Source: Embleya scabrispora (GTDB taxonomy: Bacteria; Actinomycetota; Actinomycetes; Streptomycetales; Streptomycetaceae). Taken from it: a stretch of DNA of 64,000 nucleotides. The translations under genes and the position numbers were made by a program. The notes under the pieces are model-generated. The model was not told where the DNA came from and ran no database searches. It was given only the letters and a program-made list of their open reading frames with translations. Positions 17,566 through 25,633 of this stretch are shown here, piece after piece (within the stretch, counting starts at the first letter, position 1; every line of letters begins with the position of its first letter). Where the stretch lies: NCBI RefSeq assembly GCF_002024165.1, contig NZ_MWQN01000001.1, positions 5,518,001-5,582,000 of the forward strand. Reading direction: 5' to 3'.

Positions 17566-17581
17566 TGTGACACGCGTCACC
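17566..17581. promoter_or_regulatory. Candidate Crp-type site
   Basis: TGTGA-CACGCG-TCACC fits the TGTGA-N6-TCAC form and the GTG-N6-GNCAC pattern reported for Streptomyces Crp. It sits in the 165-base divergent region between the membrane protein (start 17520) and the helicase (start 17686). It is a single match by eye in GC-rich DNA. Confidence 0.35.
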
Positions 17582-17685
17582 GGAAGCCCCCGCGACCGGC
17601 GCCCGGAGCGCCGCCGCCGACGCGCGGGCGAGGTCGTATCCGGGTTGGGTCCGGGGCGGGGGCGGCGAGCAGGCAGGATAGACGG

Positions 17686-20199
17686 GTGACTCTCATCGAT
17701 CTGCTCCCCGCCGAGGCCGACCCCGACGCCCTGTACGAGGCCTTCGCCGCGTACGCGGAAGAGCGCGGCCTCACCCTGTACCCCGCGCAGGAAGAGGCGC
17801 TGATCGAGCTGGTCTCGGGCAACAACGTCATCCTGAACACGCCGACCGGCTCGGGCAAGAGCCTGGTCGCCGCCGGCGCGCACTTCGCCGCGCTGGCCCG
17901 CAAGGAGCGCAGCTTCTACACCGCGCCGATCAAGGCGCTGGTCTCGGAGAAGTTCTTCGACCTGGTGGCCCAGTTCGGCACCGAGAACGTCGGCATGATG
18001 ACCGGCGACGCCTCGGTCAACGCCGGCGCGCCGATCATCTGCTGTACCGCCGAGGTGCTGGCCAACATCGCGCTGCGCGACGGCGCGGAAGCCGACGTCG
18101 GCGTCGTGGTGATGGACGAGTTCCACTTCTACGGCGACCCGGACCGGGGCTGGGCCTGGCAGATCCCGCTGATCGAGCTGCCGAGGGCGCAGTTTTTGCT
18201 GATGTCGGCCACGCTCGGCGACATGGACCACTTCCGGGCCGACCTGAAGCGGCGTACCGGCCGGTCCACCACGATCGTCAAGTCGGCCACCCGCCCGGTG
18301 CCGCTCTACTTCTCCTACCGGGTCACCCCGCTGCACGAGACCATCGAGGAGTTGCTGACCACGCGTGAGGCGCCGGTGTACATCGTGCACTTCACCCAGG
18401 CGTCGGCGGTCGAGCGGGCCCAGTCGTTGATGAGCATCAACATGTGCACGCGCGCGGAGAAGGACCAGATCGCGTCGGTGATCGGCCGCTTCCGGTTCAC
18501 CACCAAGTTCGGCCGCCAGCTCTCGCGCTGGGTGCGACACGGGATCGGCGTGCACCACGCGGGCATGTTGCCCAAATACCGCCGGCTGGTGGAGCGCCTC
18601 GCCCAGGCCGGGCTGCTCAAGGTGATCTGCGGCACCGACACCCTCGGCGTCGGGGTCAACGTGCCGATCCGCACGGTGTTGTTCACCGCGCTGTCGAAGT
18701 ACGACGGCCAGCGGGTGCGCCGACTGCGGGCGCGCGAGTTCCACCAGATCGCCGGGCGCGCCGGGCGGGCCGGCTTCGACACCGTGGGCAACGTGGTGGC
18801 GCAGGCCCCCGAGTACGAGATCGAGAATCTCAAGGCGCTGGCCAAGGCCGGCGACGACCCGAAGAAGCGCCGCAAGGTGGTGCGCAAGAAGGCCCCGGAG
18901 GGCTTCGTCGGCTGGAACGAGGAGACCTACACCAGGCTCCAGGAGGCCGAGCCGGAGCCGCTGGCGTCCCGCTTCCGGGTCACCCACGCGATGCTGCTCG
19001 CGGTGATCAACCGGCCCGGCAACGCGTTCGAGGCGATGCGGCACCTGCTGGTCGACAACGACGAGCCGCGCGCGCAGCAGTTGCGGCACATCCGGCAGGC
19101 GATCGCGATCTACCGCTCGCTGCTCGACGGCGGCGTGGTGGAAAAGCTCGACGCCCCGGACGAGGAGGGCCGCATCGTGCGGCTCACCGTGGACCTCCAG
19201 GCCGACTTCGCGCTCAACCAGCCGCTGTCCACCTTCGCGCTGGCCGCGTTCGACCTGCTCGACCCGGAGGCCCCGACCTACGCGCTCGACGTGCTCTCGG
19301 TGGTCGAGGCGACCCTGGACGACCCCCGGCAGATCCTGGCCGCGCAGTTGAACAAGGCCAAGGGCGAGGCGGTCGGGCAGATGAAGGCCGACGGCATCGA
19401 GTACGAGGAGCGGATGGAGCGGCTGGCCGACATCCAGTACCCGCGCCCGCTGGAGGACCTGCTCGAACACGCCTACGCCATCTACATGCGCAGCCACCCC
19501 TGGGTGGGCGACCACCCGCTGTCGCCCAAGTCGATCGTGCGCGACATGTTCGAACGGGCGATGACGTTCGGCGACTACGTCGGCTGGTACGAACTCGCGC
19601 GCACCGAGGGCATCGTGCTGCGCTACCTGGCGAGCGCGTACAAGGCGCTGAACCAGACCGTGCCGGACGACGCCAAGAACGAGGACCTGCACGACATGAT
19701 CGCGTGGCTGGGCGAACTCGTCCGCCAGGTCGACTCCAGCCTCCTCGACGAGTGGGAGAAGCTGGCCAACCCGGACGCCACGCAGGAGGAGTTGGACGAC
19801 ATCGAGGGGCGGACCGCGCCCGTCACCGCCAACGAGCGCGCGTTTCGGGTCCTGGTGCGCAACGCGCTCTTCCGGCGGGTGGAACTCGCGGCGCTGCGGC
19901 GCTACTTCCAGCTCGGCGAGTTGTCCGAGCAGGAGGGCGACACGGCGTGGGACGCCGAGCGCTGGCAGGACGCGCTGGCGGACTACTGGGACGAGCACGA
20001 CTCGATCGGCACCGGTCCCGACGCGCGCGGGCCCAAGCTGTTGCAGATCACCAAGGAGGACTCGGCGTGGCGGGTCCGCCAGGTGTTCGACGACCCGGCC
20101 CAGGACCACGACTGGGGCATCACCGCCGAGGTGGACCTGACCGAGTCGGACGAGACCGGGCGCGCGGTGGTGCGCGTGGTGGCGGTGGATCGGATGTGA
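17686..20199 (+). CDS. DEAD/DEAH-box RNA helicase with DUF3516 domain
   Basis: 837 residues. The helicase core has Walker A TPTGSGKS (about 56-63), a DEFH Walker B (about 145), LLMSATLGD motif III and HQIAGRAGRAG motif VI (about 352). The C-terminal 400 residues are the DUF3516 region characteristic of Ski2/Mtr4-like superfamily 2 helicases of actinobacteria. The likely role is ATP-dependent RNA unwinding in processing or decay. The GTG at 17686 is used, as the fold starts directly after. The antisense strand is open for about 3.9 kb, which is a shadow. Confidence 0.9.
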   Translation: MTLIDLLPAEADPDALYEAFAAYAEERGLTLYPAQEEALIELVSGNNVILNTPTGSGKSLVAAGAHFAALARKERSFYTAPIKALVSEKFFDLVAQFGTENVGMMTGDASVNAGAPIICCTAEVLANIALRDGAEADVGVVVMDEFHFYGDPDRGWAWQIPLIELPRAQFLLMSATLGDMDHFRADLKRRTGRSTTIVKSATRPVPLYFSYRVTPLHETIEELLTTREAPVYIVHFTQASAVERAQSLMSINMCTRAEKDQIASVIGRFRFTTKFGRQLSRWVRHGIGVHHAGMLPKYRRLVERLAQAGLLKVICGTDTLGVGVNVPIRTVLFTALSKYDGQRVRRLRAREFHQIAGRAGRAGFDTVGNVVAQAPEYEIENLKALAKAGDDPKKRRKVVRKKAPEGFVGWNEETYTRLQEAEPEPLASRFRVTHAMLLAVINRPGNAFEAMRHLLVDNDEPRAQQLRHIRQAIAIYRSLLDGGVVEKLDAPDEEGRIVRLTVDLQADFALNQPLSTFALAAFDLLDPEAPTYALDVLSVVEATLDDPRQILAAQLNKAKGEAVGQMKADGIEYEERMERLADIQYPRPLEDLLEHAYAIYMRSHPWVGDHPLSPKSIVRDMFERAMTFGDYVGWYELARTEGIVLRYLASAYKALNQTVPDDAKNEDLHDMIAWLGELVRQVDSSLLDEWEKLANPDATQEELDDIEGRTAPVTANERAFRVLVRNALFRRVELAALRRYFQLGELSEQEGDTAWDAERWQDALADYWDEHDSIGTGPDARGPKLLQITKEDSAWRVRQVFDDPAQDHDWGITAEVDLTESDETGRAVVRVVAVDRM

Positions 20200-20281
20200 G
20201 CGGCGGCCGGCGTGGGAGCGGCGCGCGCGGCGGTGCGGGTGATCGCGGTTGCTCGGATGTGAGTTCGGGCAGACTGGGCCG

Positions 20282-20665
20282 ATGACGAAGAAGCGGCTCG
20301 CCGTCGACGCACACGGCTCGATCCTGTCCCGGAACTCGCACAACTCGGTGCTCTCGATCGGGTCGGAGGGTTCGGTGCTCTCGATCGGCTCGGTGGGCTC
20401 GGTGTTGTCGATCGGCTCGGTCGGTTCGGCGCTGTCCTTCGGGTCGGTCGGCTCGACCCTGTCGTGCGTGTCGATCGGCTCGTTTTTGGGCGTGGCCTCG
20501 GCGTTCTCGGCGCAATCGGTGTGGTCGGCCTTCTCGTTCCAGTCCAGCGGCGGCCTGTTCGACGCCCACAACAGGCGCCGCAATGCCCGCCGGGCGGCGC
20601 TGCCGGCGGCGGTGACGGTGGCCGCTCTCGCCACGACCGTCGCGCTGGGCCGCCGGTCCCGCTGA
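20282..20665 (+). CDS. Ser/Gly/Leu repeat protein with C-terminal hydrophobic helix
   Basis: 127 residues from an ATG at 20282, 82 bases after the helicase. The N-terminal 85 residues are a degenerate repeat of eight or nine residues of the form SVLSIGSVG (about 20-70), turning into SFLGVASAFSAQS. The period suggests a small solenoid or beta-stack with Ser and Gly at turns. The C-terminal part is a basic NRRRNARR stretch followed by a possible membrane helix (about 106-122). The DNA of the repeats is itself repetitive (TCGATCGGCTCGGTG units). I recall similar hypothetical proteins in other streptomycetes but no function. Confidence 0.65.
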   Translation: MTKKRLAVDAHGSILSRNSHNSVLSIGSEGSVLSIGSVGSVLSIGSVGSALSFGSVGSTLSCVSIGSFLGVASAFSAQSVWSAFSFQSSGGLFDAHNRRRNARRAALPAAVTVAALATTVALGRRSR

Positions 20666-21003
20666 CGGCGCCTTTCGGCGGAGCTACGCCCGGACGTCGG
20701 CCCAGGCCGGGCCGTAGGGGCGAGCTCGTCCGCGCCCGGGACGCCGTCCGCCGCGTCCTCCTCCCATCGGCGGGCCTCGGCCCGGGTGAACGCGCGTACG
20801 CCCCGCGGCGTCGCCGTAGGCCATCCCGGCGTCCGGGCTGCCCAAGCTCGCGCCTGTGCGGGCGGGTGGCCGCCCACCACCAGGGGCAGGTCCGGCGACC
20901 CGGGCGCCACAACACGCGCGCGCTCGCGGGCAGGAACGGGTTGACCCGCTCCTCTGGCGAGTTCGTCGAGAGGCCCCAGGTCGGCCCCCACCAACCGGGA
21001 TCC
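20666..21003. other. No intact gene; possible decayed coding remnant on the minus strand
   Basis: Reading the minus strand, protein-like segments appear in different frames: a VVAPGSPDLPLVVGGHPPAQ stretch, then LGSPDAGMAYGDAAG, then RGVRAFTRAEARRWEEDAADG, and finally PYGPAWADVRA followed by a stop at about 20685. Placed in order they read like the C-terminus of one protein broken by frame changes. I cannot name a family, and chance in GC-rich DNA is possible. Confidence 0.25.
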
Positions 21004-22077
21004 TCAGTGGACCCTGGTCGCGGCGTTGCGGAGTACGCCGGGGACCAGGCGGCGGTGCACGGCGGACAGCGGGGGCCAGATCAGCCGGCCGAGGGTGCGT
21101 TCGTAGCGCAGGAACGTCGCGAGTGCGACCTGCCCCTCGCTCGTGCGGACGACGAGGTTGGCGGTGAGGTGTGGGGACGCCGTCGCCAACCGAATCCAGT
21201 CCGGCCCGCGTTCGGCGACGCGCCAGCCGGCCACCGTGTCCGGCGAGCGCCCGTGAGTGAGCCGCAGGCCGAGCAGGCCGCGCCAGATCAGGCGTTCCCC
21301 GGCGTTGGGGACGTCGCCGAACATCGCCCGGGCCCACTGCTCGGGTGTGGCGTCGCCGGCCGCGTCCGTGGTGAAGGTGAACACGTCGACGTAGTCGAAG
21401 TCGGGCAGCGCGGTGAGGGCGTGGAACGACTTGGGCAGGTCCTTCCGTCCCACGACGCCGTCGACGGTGCCCGCCGGGCTGCCGCCTTCGGGGTTCGGAC
21501 GGCCGTACTCCCGCCAGGCGCTTTCCCATTGCCGGGTCAGCGCCGGATAGACGACGAGGTGGCGGAACGGCGCGATGGCGGCCATGTAGAGCCGGCCGAA
21601 GGTGCCGTTGGGCTTCACCAGGACCGCCATGCGCAACTCGTAATCGCCGCTCGCGGTCGGCACCCATCCGAGGTGCATGATCGTGTGGACGGTCTTGTTC
21701 GCCAACTCCCGGGCGCACTCGGTGTCCAGCTCGTACACGGGGGTGAGCGGCATCTCCTCGGACTCGAAGCCCGGGTTGTCGCGCAGGTCGGCGGGCAGGC
21801 GATCGCGCAGGGACGGGACCCGTGCCGCGAGACCGGTCCTCGGGTCGTCCCAGCCGAGCAGGGCACCGATCTTCCAGCGCGCGGCGAACAGGAACCGGGC
21901 CGGCGCACTCTGCTTCGCGAGCCCGCCGGCCGCCCGCAGCGCGGCGAGCATGGTCGGGAAGTCGTCCGGCCCGGCACCGGGTGTGCGGAACGACCACACG
22001 TCCTCCACCCGGAAGTCGGGGGCGAGTTCGTGAATGCGCCACGGCCGGTCGGTGTACGCGGTGCGGGGGAGCTTCAT
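21004..22077 (-). CDS. DUF2867-type protein of unknown function
   Basis: 357 residues. The sequence appears to contain two related halves of the DUF2867 type: an N-terminal copy around WSFRTPGAGPDDFP and GWDDPRTGL, and a C-terminal copy around VDVFTFTTDAAGD and RLIWRGLLGLRL. The middle contains ELRMAVLVKPNGTFGRLYMAAIAPFRH, a fold shared with SRPBCC-like lipid-binding proteins of this group. It is divergent from a TetR regulator with paired operator-like sites between, so the regulator very probably controls this gene. The biochemical role is unknown. Confidence 0.7.
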   Translation of the reverse strand: MKLPRTAYTDRPWRIHELAPDFRVEDVWSFRTPGAGPDDFPTMLAALRAAGGLAKQSAPARFLFAARWKIGALLGWDDPRTGLAARVPSLRDRLPADLRDNPGFESEEMPLTPVYELDTECARELANKTVHTIMHLGWVPTASGDYELRMAVLVKPNGTFGRLYMAAIAPFRHLVVYPALTRQWESAWREYGRPNPEGGSPAGTVDGVVGRKDLPKSFHALTALPDFDYVDVFTFTTDAAGDATPEQWARAMFGDVPNAGERLIWRGLLGLRLTHGRSPDTVAGWRVAERGPDWIRLATASPHLTANLVVRTSEGQVALATFLRYERTLGRLIWPPLSAVHRRLVPGVLRNAATRVH

Positions 22078-22102
22078 GGGCAGGACCGCCTCGGGTGCGC
22101 GA

Positions 22103-22152
22103 TATACGGCTGCGTATAAAATGAGGTTAGCCGTTTTATACGGCTCCGTACA
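22103..22152. promoter_or_regulatory. Two palindromic TetR operator candidates
   Basis: TATACGGCTGCGTATA (22103-22118) and TATACGGCTCCGTACA (22137-22152) share the TATACGGC half and start 34 bases apart. The first is a TATACG/CGTATA palindrome, the second a TACGG/CCGTA palindrome. They lie between the DUF2867 gene (start 22077) and the TetR gene (start 22179) in a patch markedly richer in A and T than its surroundings. Confidence 0.7.
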
Positions 22153-22178
22153 TCAGCACCGAAAGTGAAGTGGGGCAC

Positions 22179-22754
22179 ATGGTGGGAACGCCGCGCACGC
22201 CGCGGGACCGGTGGGTCGAGGAGGGGCTGCGCGCCCTGGCCGCCGGCGGTCCGGACGCGGTCCGCGTCGAGGCGCTGGCCAAGCGACTCGGCGTTACCAA
22301 GGGCGGGTTCTACGGCTACTTCGCCGACCGCGGCGCCCTGCTGGAGGCGATGTTGGAGACCTGGGAGCGGGAGAGCACCGACGAGGTGATCGACCGGGTC
22401 GAACGGGAAGGCGGCGACCCGAGGACCAAAATCCAGCGCGCGGGCGCGCTCACCTTCTCCAACGACCGCCTGCTGCCCATCGACCTGGCCATCCGCGACT
22501 GGGCCCGTCGCGACGAGGCGGTCGCGGAGCGACTGCGCCGCGTGGACGCCCGGCGCATGGCGCTGCTGCGCGAGATGATCGGCACGTTCTGCGCCGACCC
22601 CGACGAGGTCGAGGCCCGCAGCCTGATGGCCTTCGCGATGGCGATCGGCGGCCACTTCCTGGACCTCGACCACGGCCCCCGAACCAAGGCCGAAGTCCGA
22701 GCCCACGCCGCCGACATCCTCCTCGCCCGCCCCAGACCGAAGCCCAAGCCCTGA
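22179..22754 (+). CDS. TetR-family transcriptional regulator
   Basis: 191 residues from the ATG at 22179; a GTG at 22170 is an alternative start. The N-terminal helix-turn-helix reads VRVEALAKRLGVTKGGFYGYF, a classic TetR motif. The C-terminal ligand domain includes a DWARRDEAVAERL segment typical of this subfamily. It is expected to repress itself and the divergent DUF2867 gene through the two palindromes between them. The ligand is unknown. Confidence 0.9.
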   Translation: MVGTPRTPRDRWVEEGLRALAAGGPDAVRVEALAKRLGVTKGGFYGYFADRGALLEAMLETWERESTDEVIDRVEREGGDPRTKIQRAGALTFSNDRLLPIDLAIRDWARRDEAVAERLRRVDARRMALLREMIGTFCADPDEVEARSLMAFAMAIGGHFLDLDHGPRTKAEVRAHAADILLARPRPKPKP

Positions 22755-22766
22755 CGAGGCAGGCGC

Positions 22767-22900
22767 CTCGGACGGGCCGGGGCATGGGCCCGGCCCGGTA
22801 CATCTCGGCGGCGGGCGCGGTGGTGCTCTTGTCGGCGAGGGCGCCGTAGTCGTATTCGACCATCCACCGGTCACCGTCGTGCCACACCCGGGTGATGGTG
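22767..22900 (-). pseudogene. Duplicated 3' fragment of the cassette gene at 37554-38099
   Basis: The reverse strand of these 134 bases matches 37967-38100 with four mismatches and no gaps, counted by eye. It encodes the same C-terminal motif (TRVWHDGDRWMVEYDYG) but the stop TGA is changed to CGA. The match ends abruptly at both sides. On the right it abuts the truncated regulator at 22908. It is a displaced gene end, not a gene. Confidence 0.85.
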
Positions 22901-22907
22901 GCGCGCC

Positions 22908-23714
22908 GTGCGATCGGCCAAGCGGCACATGCAGGCGTGCCGCTACGGCGTTCTCCTCGACGATCCGCGTGTACGGCGTGCGGCCGTTGCCGCCTATCAC
23001 GTTGTGGCGAGTCTTCTCCGCAAGCGGGGCGATGCGGCCTCGGCCTGGATCGCGGCCGACCGGGCCGCGCAGGCCGCTCGCGCATTGGAGGACCCTGCCG
23101 CAATCGGCAGCGCCGCGAGGATCGTCGTACACGCTATGGGCGGGGTCGGCCACCATCGCCAGGCCATCCGTCACGGAGTCGACACAGCCCATGACCTGAC
23201 CCGCTACCTGCGCAGGGACACGCCCGAACTGATCTCCGTCTTCGGCGCACTGCTCCTGCGGGCAGCCTGGGCGGCGTCGGAGATCGACCACGCGGATACC
23301 GTCGCAGCCCTCCTCACCGACGCCGAGCATGCCGCGGCCATGCTCGGCGTCGACGGCAACCGCGAGTGGACGGCGTTCGGCCCCACCAACGTCGGCGTCC
23401 ATCGTGTGTCCCTGGCCCTCACCCTGGGCAATGCCGGACACGCGGTCGAGGCGGCCCGCGGCGTCGACGTCACGGGCTTGGAGGTCGCCGAGCGACGCGC
23501 GGTCTTCTGGCTTGACGTGGCCCGGGCCCTAGCCGCCTGCGGACACACCGAGAAGGCCGGAATCGCGCTGCTGACGGCAGAGGAACAGGCACCCGAAGAG
23601 ATTCACTCCCGCACTGCGGCCAGGAACCTCACCGGCCAACTGGTGCGTTGCGACGAGTACGGTCGGCTCCCGGAACTGCGTTCTCCGGCCGTGCGATCGG
23701 GAGTGTCGTGGTGA
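22908..23714 (+). pseudogene. N-terminally truncated HTH/TPR-type regulator
   Basis: 268 codons remain. The sequence RVRRAAVAAYHVVASLLRKRG followed by AWIAADRAAQAA and further helical repeats is the C-terminal TPR-like part of actinobacterial helix-turn-helix regulators that are paired with a flavoprotein. The N-terminal DNA-binding domain and first helices (about 150 residues) are missing; homology begins within 25 codons of the duplicated fragment at 22767-22900. Its stop overlaps the GTG of the flavoprotein remnant (GTGA, 23711-23714), as in intact pairs. An intact regulator of broadly similar build is at 35876-37105. It could still be translated from the GTG at 22908 but cannot bind DNA by the usual domain. 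Confidence 0.7.
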
Positions 23715-24070
23715 GTCGTGTGCTGTATCTCGTCGTCTGTGCGGCGGGGCCCGCGCCGTATGTCGAGGTGTTGCTTCGGGACGCGGTGGGGCGGGGGTGG
23801 GATGTATGTACCATCGCGACGCCGGCGGCCGAGGGTGGTGGGTTCGTCGATGCGGCGGCTGTCGAGGCGGTGACCGGGAGGGGGGTTCGTTCCCGCTATC
23901 GGCGTGCCGATCAGCCCGGGCGGTGGCCCAAGCCCGATGCCGTGGCCGTGGCTCCCCTGACCATGAACACCCTCACGAAGTGGGCCGACGGCCACGCGGA
24001 CACCTACGCGCTCGGCGTCCTGACCGAGGCCGTCGGGCTCGGCCTGCCCAGCGTGGCGCTTCCGTCGCGC
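23711..24070 (+). pseudogene. C-terminally truncated flavoprotein (HFCD family)
   Basis: The N-terminal 115-120 codons match the flavoprotein family related to phosphopantothenoylcysteine decarboxylase: VLYLVVCAAGPAP, then AVAVAPLTMNTLTKWADG and a GLGLPSVALPS strand. Intact members continue for about 60 further residues (an NAA-x-HP region). Here the frame runs without a stop into the antisense of the ammonium transporter gene, so similarity ends at about 24068 and the product would carry a nonsense tail. With the regulator remnant upstream it forms one broken pair lacking both outer ends. Confidence 0.7.
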
Positions 24071-24082
24071 GTGCGGTCGGGG

Positions 24083-25408
24083 TCAGTCCAGGTCCAGGTC
24101 CTCCGCCGGTTTCGGGCTCGGGCGCCAGGTCGGGCCCGGGGTGCGCTTGGTGCCGGCGAAGGCGGTCAGGTCATAGGCCGACTCCGCGTGCACCGCCAGG
24201 TCCAGGCCGCGTTGTTCGTGGTCGGCGTGGGCGCGGAAGCCGATGGTGCGGTCGATCACCTTGGCGATCGTGTACGTGACGCCGAAGGAGAACGCCGAGA
24301 CCACCACTATCGCGACCAACTGCTTGCCGAGCAGCGCCGCGCCGCCGCCGTGCAGCAGGCCCGCCGGGCCGCCGGTGACGCCGTCGGCCGCGAACAGGCC
24401 GATCAGCAGCGTCCCGACCACGCCGCCGACGTAGTGCACGCCGACCACGTCGAGCGAGTCGTCGTAGCCGAAGCGGTGCTTCCAGCCGACCGCGAAGCTG
24501 CACAGGACGCCCGCCACGAGGCCGATCACCATCGCACCCGGCATGTCCACCACCCCGCACGCCGGGGTGATCGCGACCAGGCCGGCGACCGCGCCGGAGG
24601 CCGCGCCGAGCGTGGTGGCGTGTCCGTCCCGGCGCTTTTCCACCGCGAGCCAACCGAGCAGCGCGGTACATCCGGCCGCCTGCGTGTTCACCAGCGCCTG
24701 CGCCGCCAGTCCGTTGGCGCCGAGCGCGGAGCCGCCGTTGAAGCCGAACCAGCCGAACCACAGCAGCCCCGCGCCCAACACCACCAGCGGCAGGTTGTGC
24801 GGCCGCATCGGATCCCGTTTGAAGCCGATCCGCGGACCGAGCACCAGGGCCACCGCCATGCCCGCCGCGCCGCAGTTGATCTCCACCACGAGGCCGCCCG
24901 CGAAGTCGAGCGCACCGAGGCGATGTGCGATCCAGCCGTCGGGGCCCCAGACCCAGTGCGCGAGCGGGACGTAGACGCAGGCCACCCACACGGCGCAAAA
25001 GAGCACCCATGCCTTGAACCGGGTGCGGTCCGCGATCGCCCCGGAGATCAGTGCCACGGTCAGGATCGCGAAGGTCAGTTGGAAGGCCATGAACAGCAGT
25101 TCGGGCACCGTGCCGTGCAGATCGGCGGGCTTGGTGCCGGCCATGAACACGCTGCCGAGATCGCCGAGCAGACCGCCGCCCACGTCGCCGCCGAAGGCCA
25201 GGCTGTAGCCGAAGGCGATCCACACCACGGTCACCACCGCGATCGCCACGAAGCTCATCATCAGCATGTTCAGCACGCTCTTGGCCCGCACCATGCCGCC
25301 GTAGAAGATCGCCAGGGCGGGGGTCATCAGCAGCACGAGCGCGGTGGCCACGAGCAGCCACGCGGTGTCTCCGGCGTTCAGGGCGTCGGGGGCGACGGCG
25401 ACGGTCAT
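24083..25408 (-). CDS. amtB: Ammonium transporter (Amt/Mep family), Glu at first twin-His position
   Basis: 441 residues with 11 predicted membrane helices. Family motifs are present: AIFYGGMVRAKS, ALDFAGG, MRPHNLPLVVLGAGLLWFGWFGFN. The first pore histidine (VVHIN in most Amts) is Glu176 here (VVEIN); the second is kept as H325 (GVHYVGG). Glu at this place is known in yeast Mep1/Mep3-type proteins and affects transport. Unlike most streptomycetes, no glnK or glnD follows; a gene scar abuts the 3' end. GTTAC repeats upstream may be GlnR sites. Confidence 0.9.
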   Translation of the reverse strand: MTVAVAPDALNAGDTAWLLVATALVLLMTPALAIFYGGMVRAKSVLNMLMMSFVAIAVVTVVWIAFGYSLAFGGDVGGGLLGDLGSVFMAGTKPADLHGTVPELLFMAFQLTFAILTVALISGAIADRTRFKAWVLFCAVWVACVYVPLAHWVWGPDGWIAHRLGALDFAGGLVVEINCGAAGMAVALVLGPRIGFKRDPMRPHNLPLVVLGAGLLWFGWFGFNGGSALGANGLAAQALVNTQAAGCTALLGWLAVEKRRDGHATTLGAASGAVAGLVAITPACGVVDMPGAMVIGLVAGVLCSFAVGWKHRFGYDDSLDVVGVHYVGGVVGTLLIGLFAADGVTGGPAGLLHGGGAALLGKQLVAIVVVSAFSFGVTYTIAKVIDRTIGFRAHADHEQRGLDLAVHAESAYDLTAFAGTKRTPGPTWRPSPKPAEDLDLD

Positions 25409-25479
25409 GCGGCTCCCTCATGGGCCTGATGGGGTTTCAGGTCAGGGTGCGCAGCGCGGGTTTCCTGGCGTATACCTCG

Positions 25480-25521
25480 GTGTTACGCGCGGGTTAAGGA
25501 ACCGCCCGTGTGTTACGCGCG
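25480..25521. promoter_or_regulatory. Repeated GTGTTACGCGCG, possible GlnR region of amtB
   Basis: GTGTTACGCGCG occurs at 25480-25491 and again at 25510-25521, 30 bases apart, with GTTAA and ATTGC six bases after the GTTAC halves. GlnR sites have the general form GTnAC-N6-GaAAC, and amtB is a classic GlnR target. The match is partial; the location, 70-115 bases before the amtB start, is right. Confidence 0.4.
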
Positions 25522-25633
25522 CATTGCCCGATGGTGAGCGGATGTGCACGGGGTGAACGCCCCGACACGCCGGTGAAACACGGATGGCCGACCCCGGTTC
25601 ACCCCGGCACCAGGCTTTGCCCCCGCGCCCGGT

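Noticed and set aside
17047-20994. 1315-codon open frame on the minus strand
   Set aside because: It is antisense to the DUF3516 helicase; its product is a low-complexity string rich in Arg, Asp, His and Gly. Only its last 158 codons (17047-17520) look like a real gene.
23648-25429. 593-codon fusion of a flavoprotein with a long His/Arg/Gln-rich domain
   Set aside because: The tail after about 24070 is antisense to amtB. The apparent fusion comes from loss of the flavoprotein 3' end and its stop codon.
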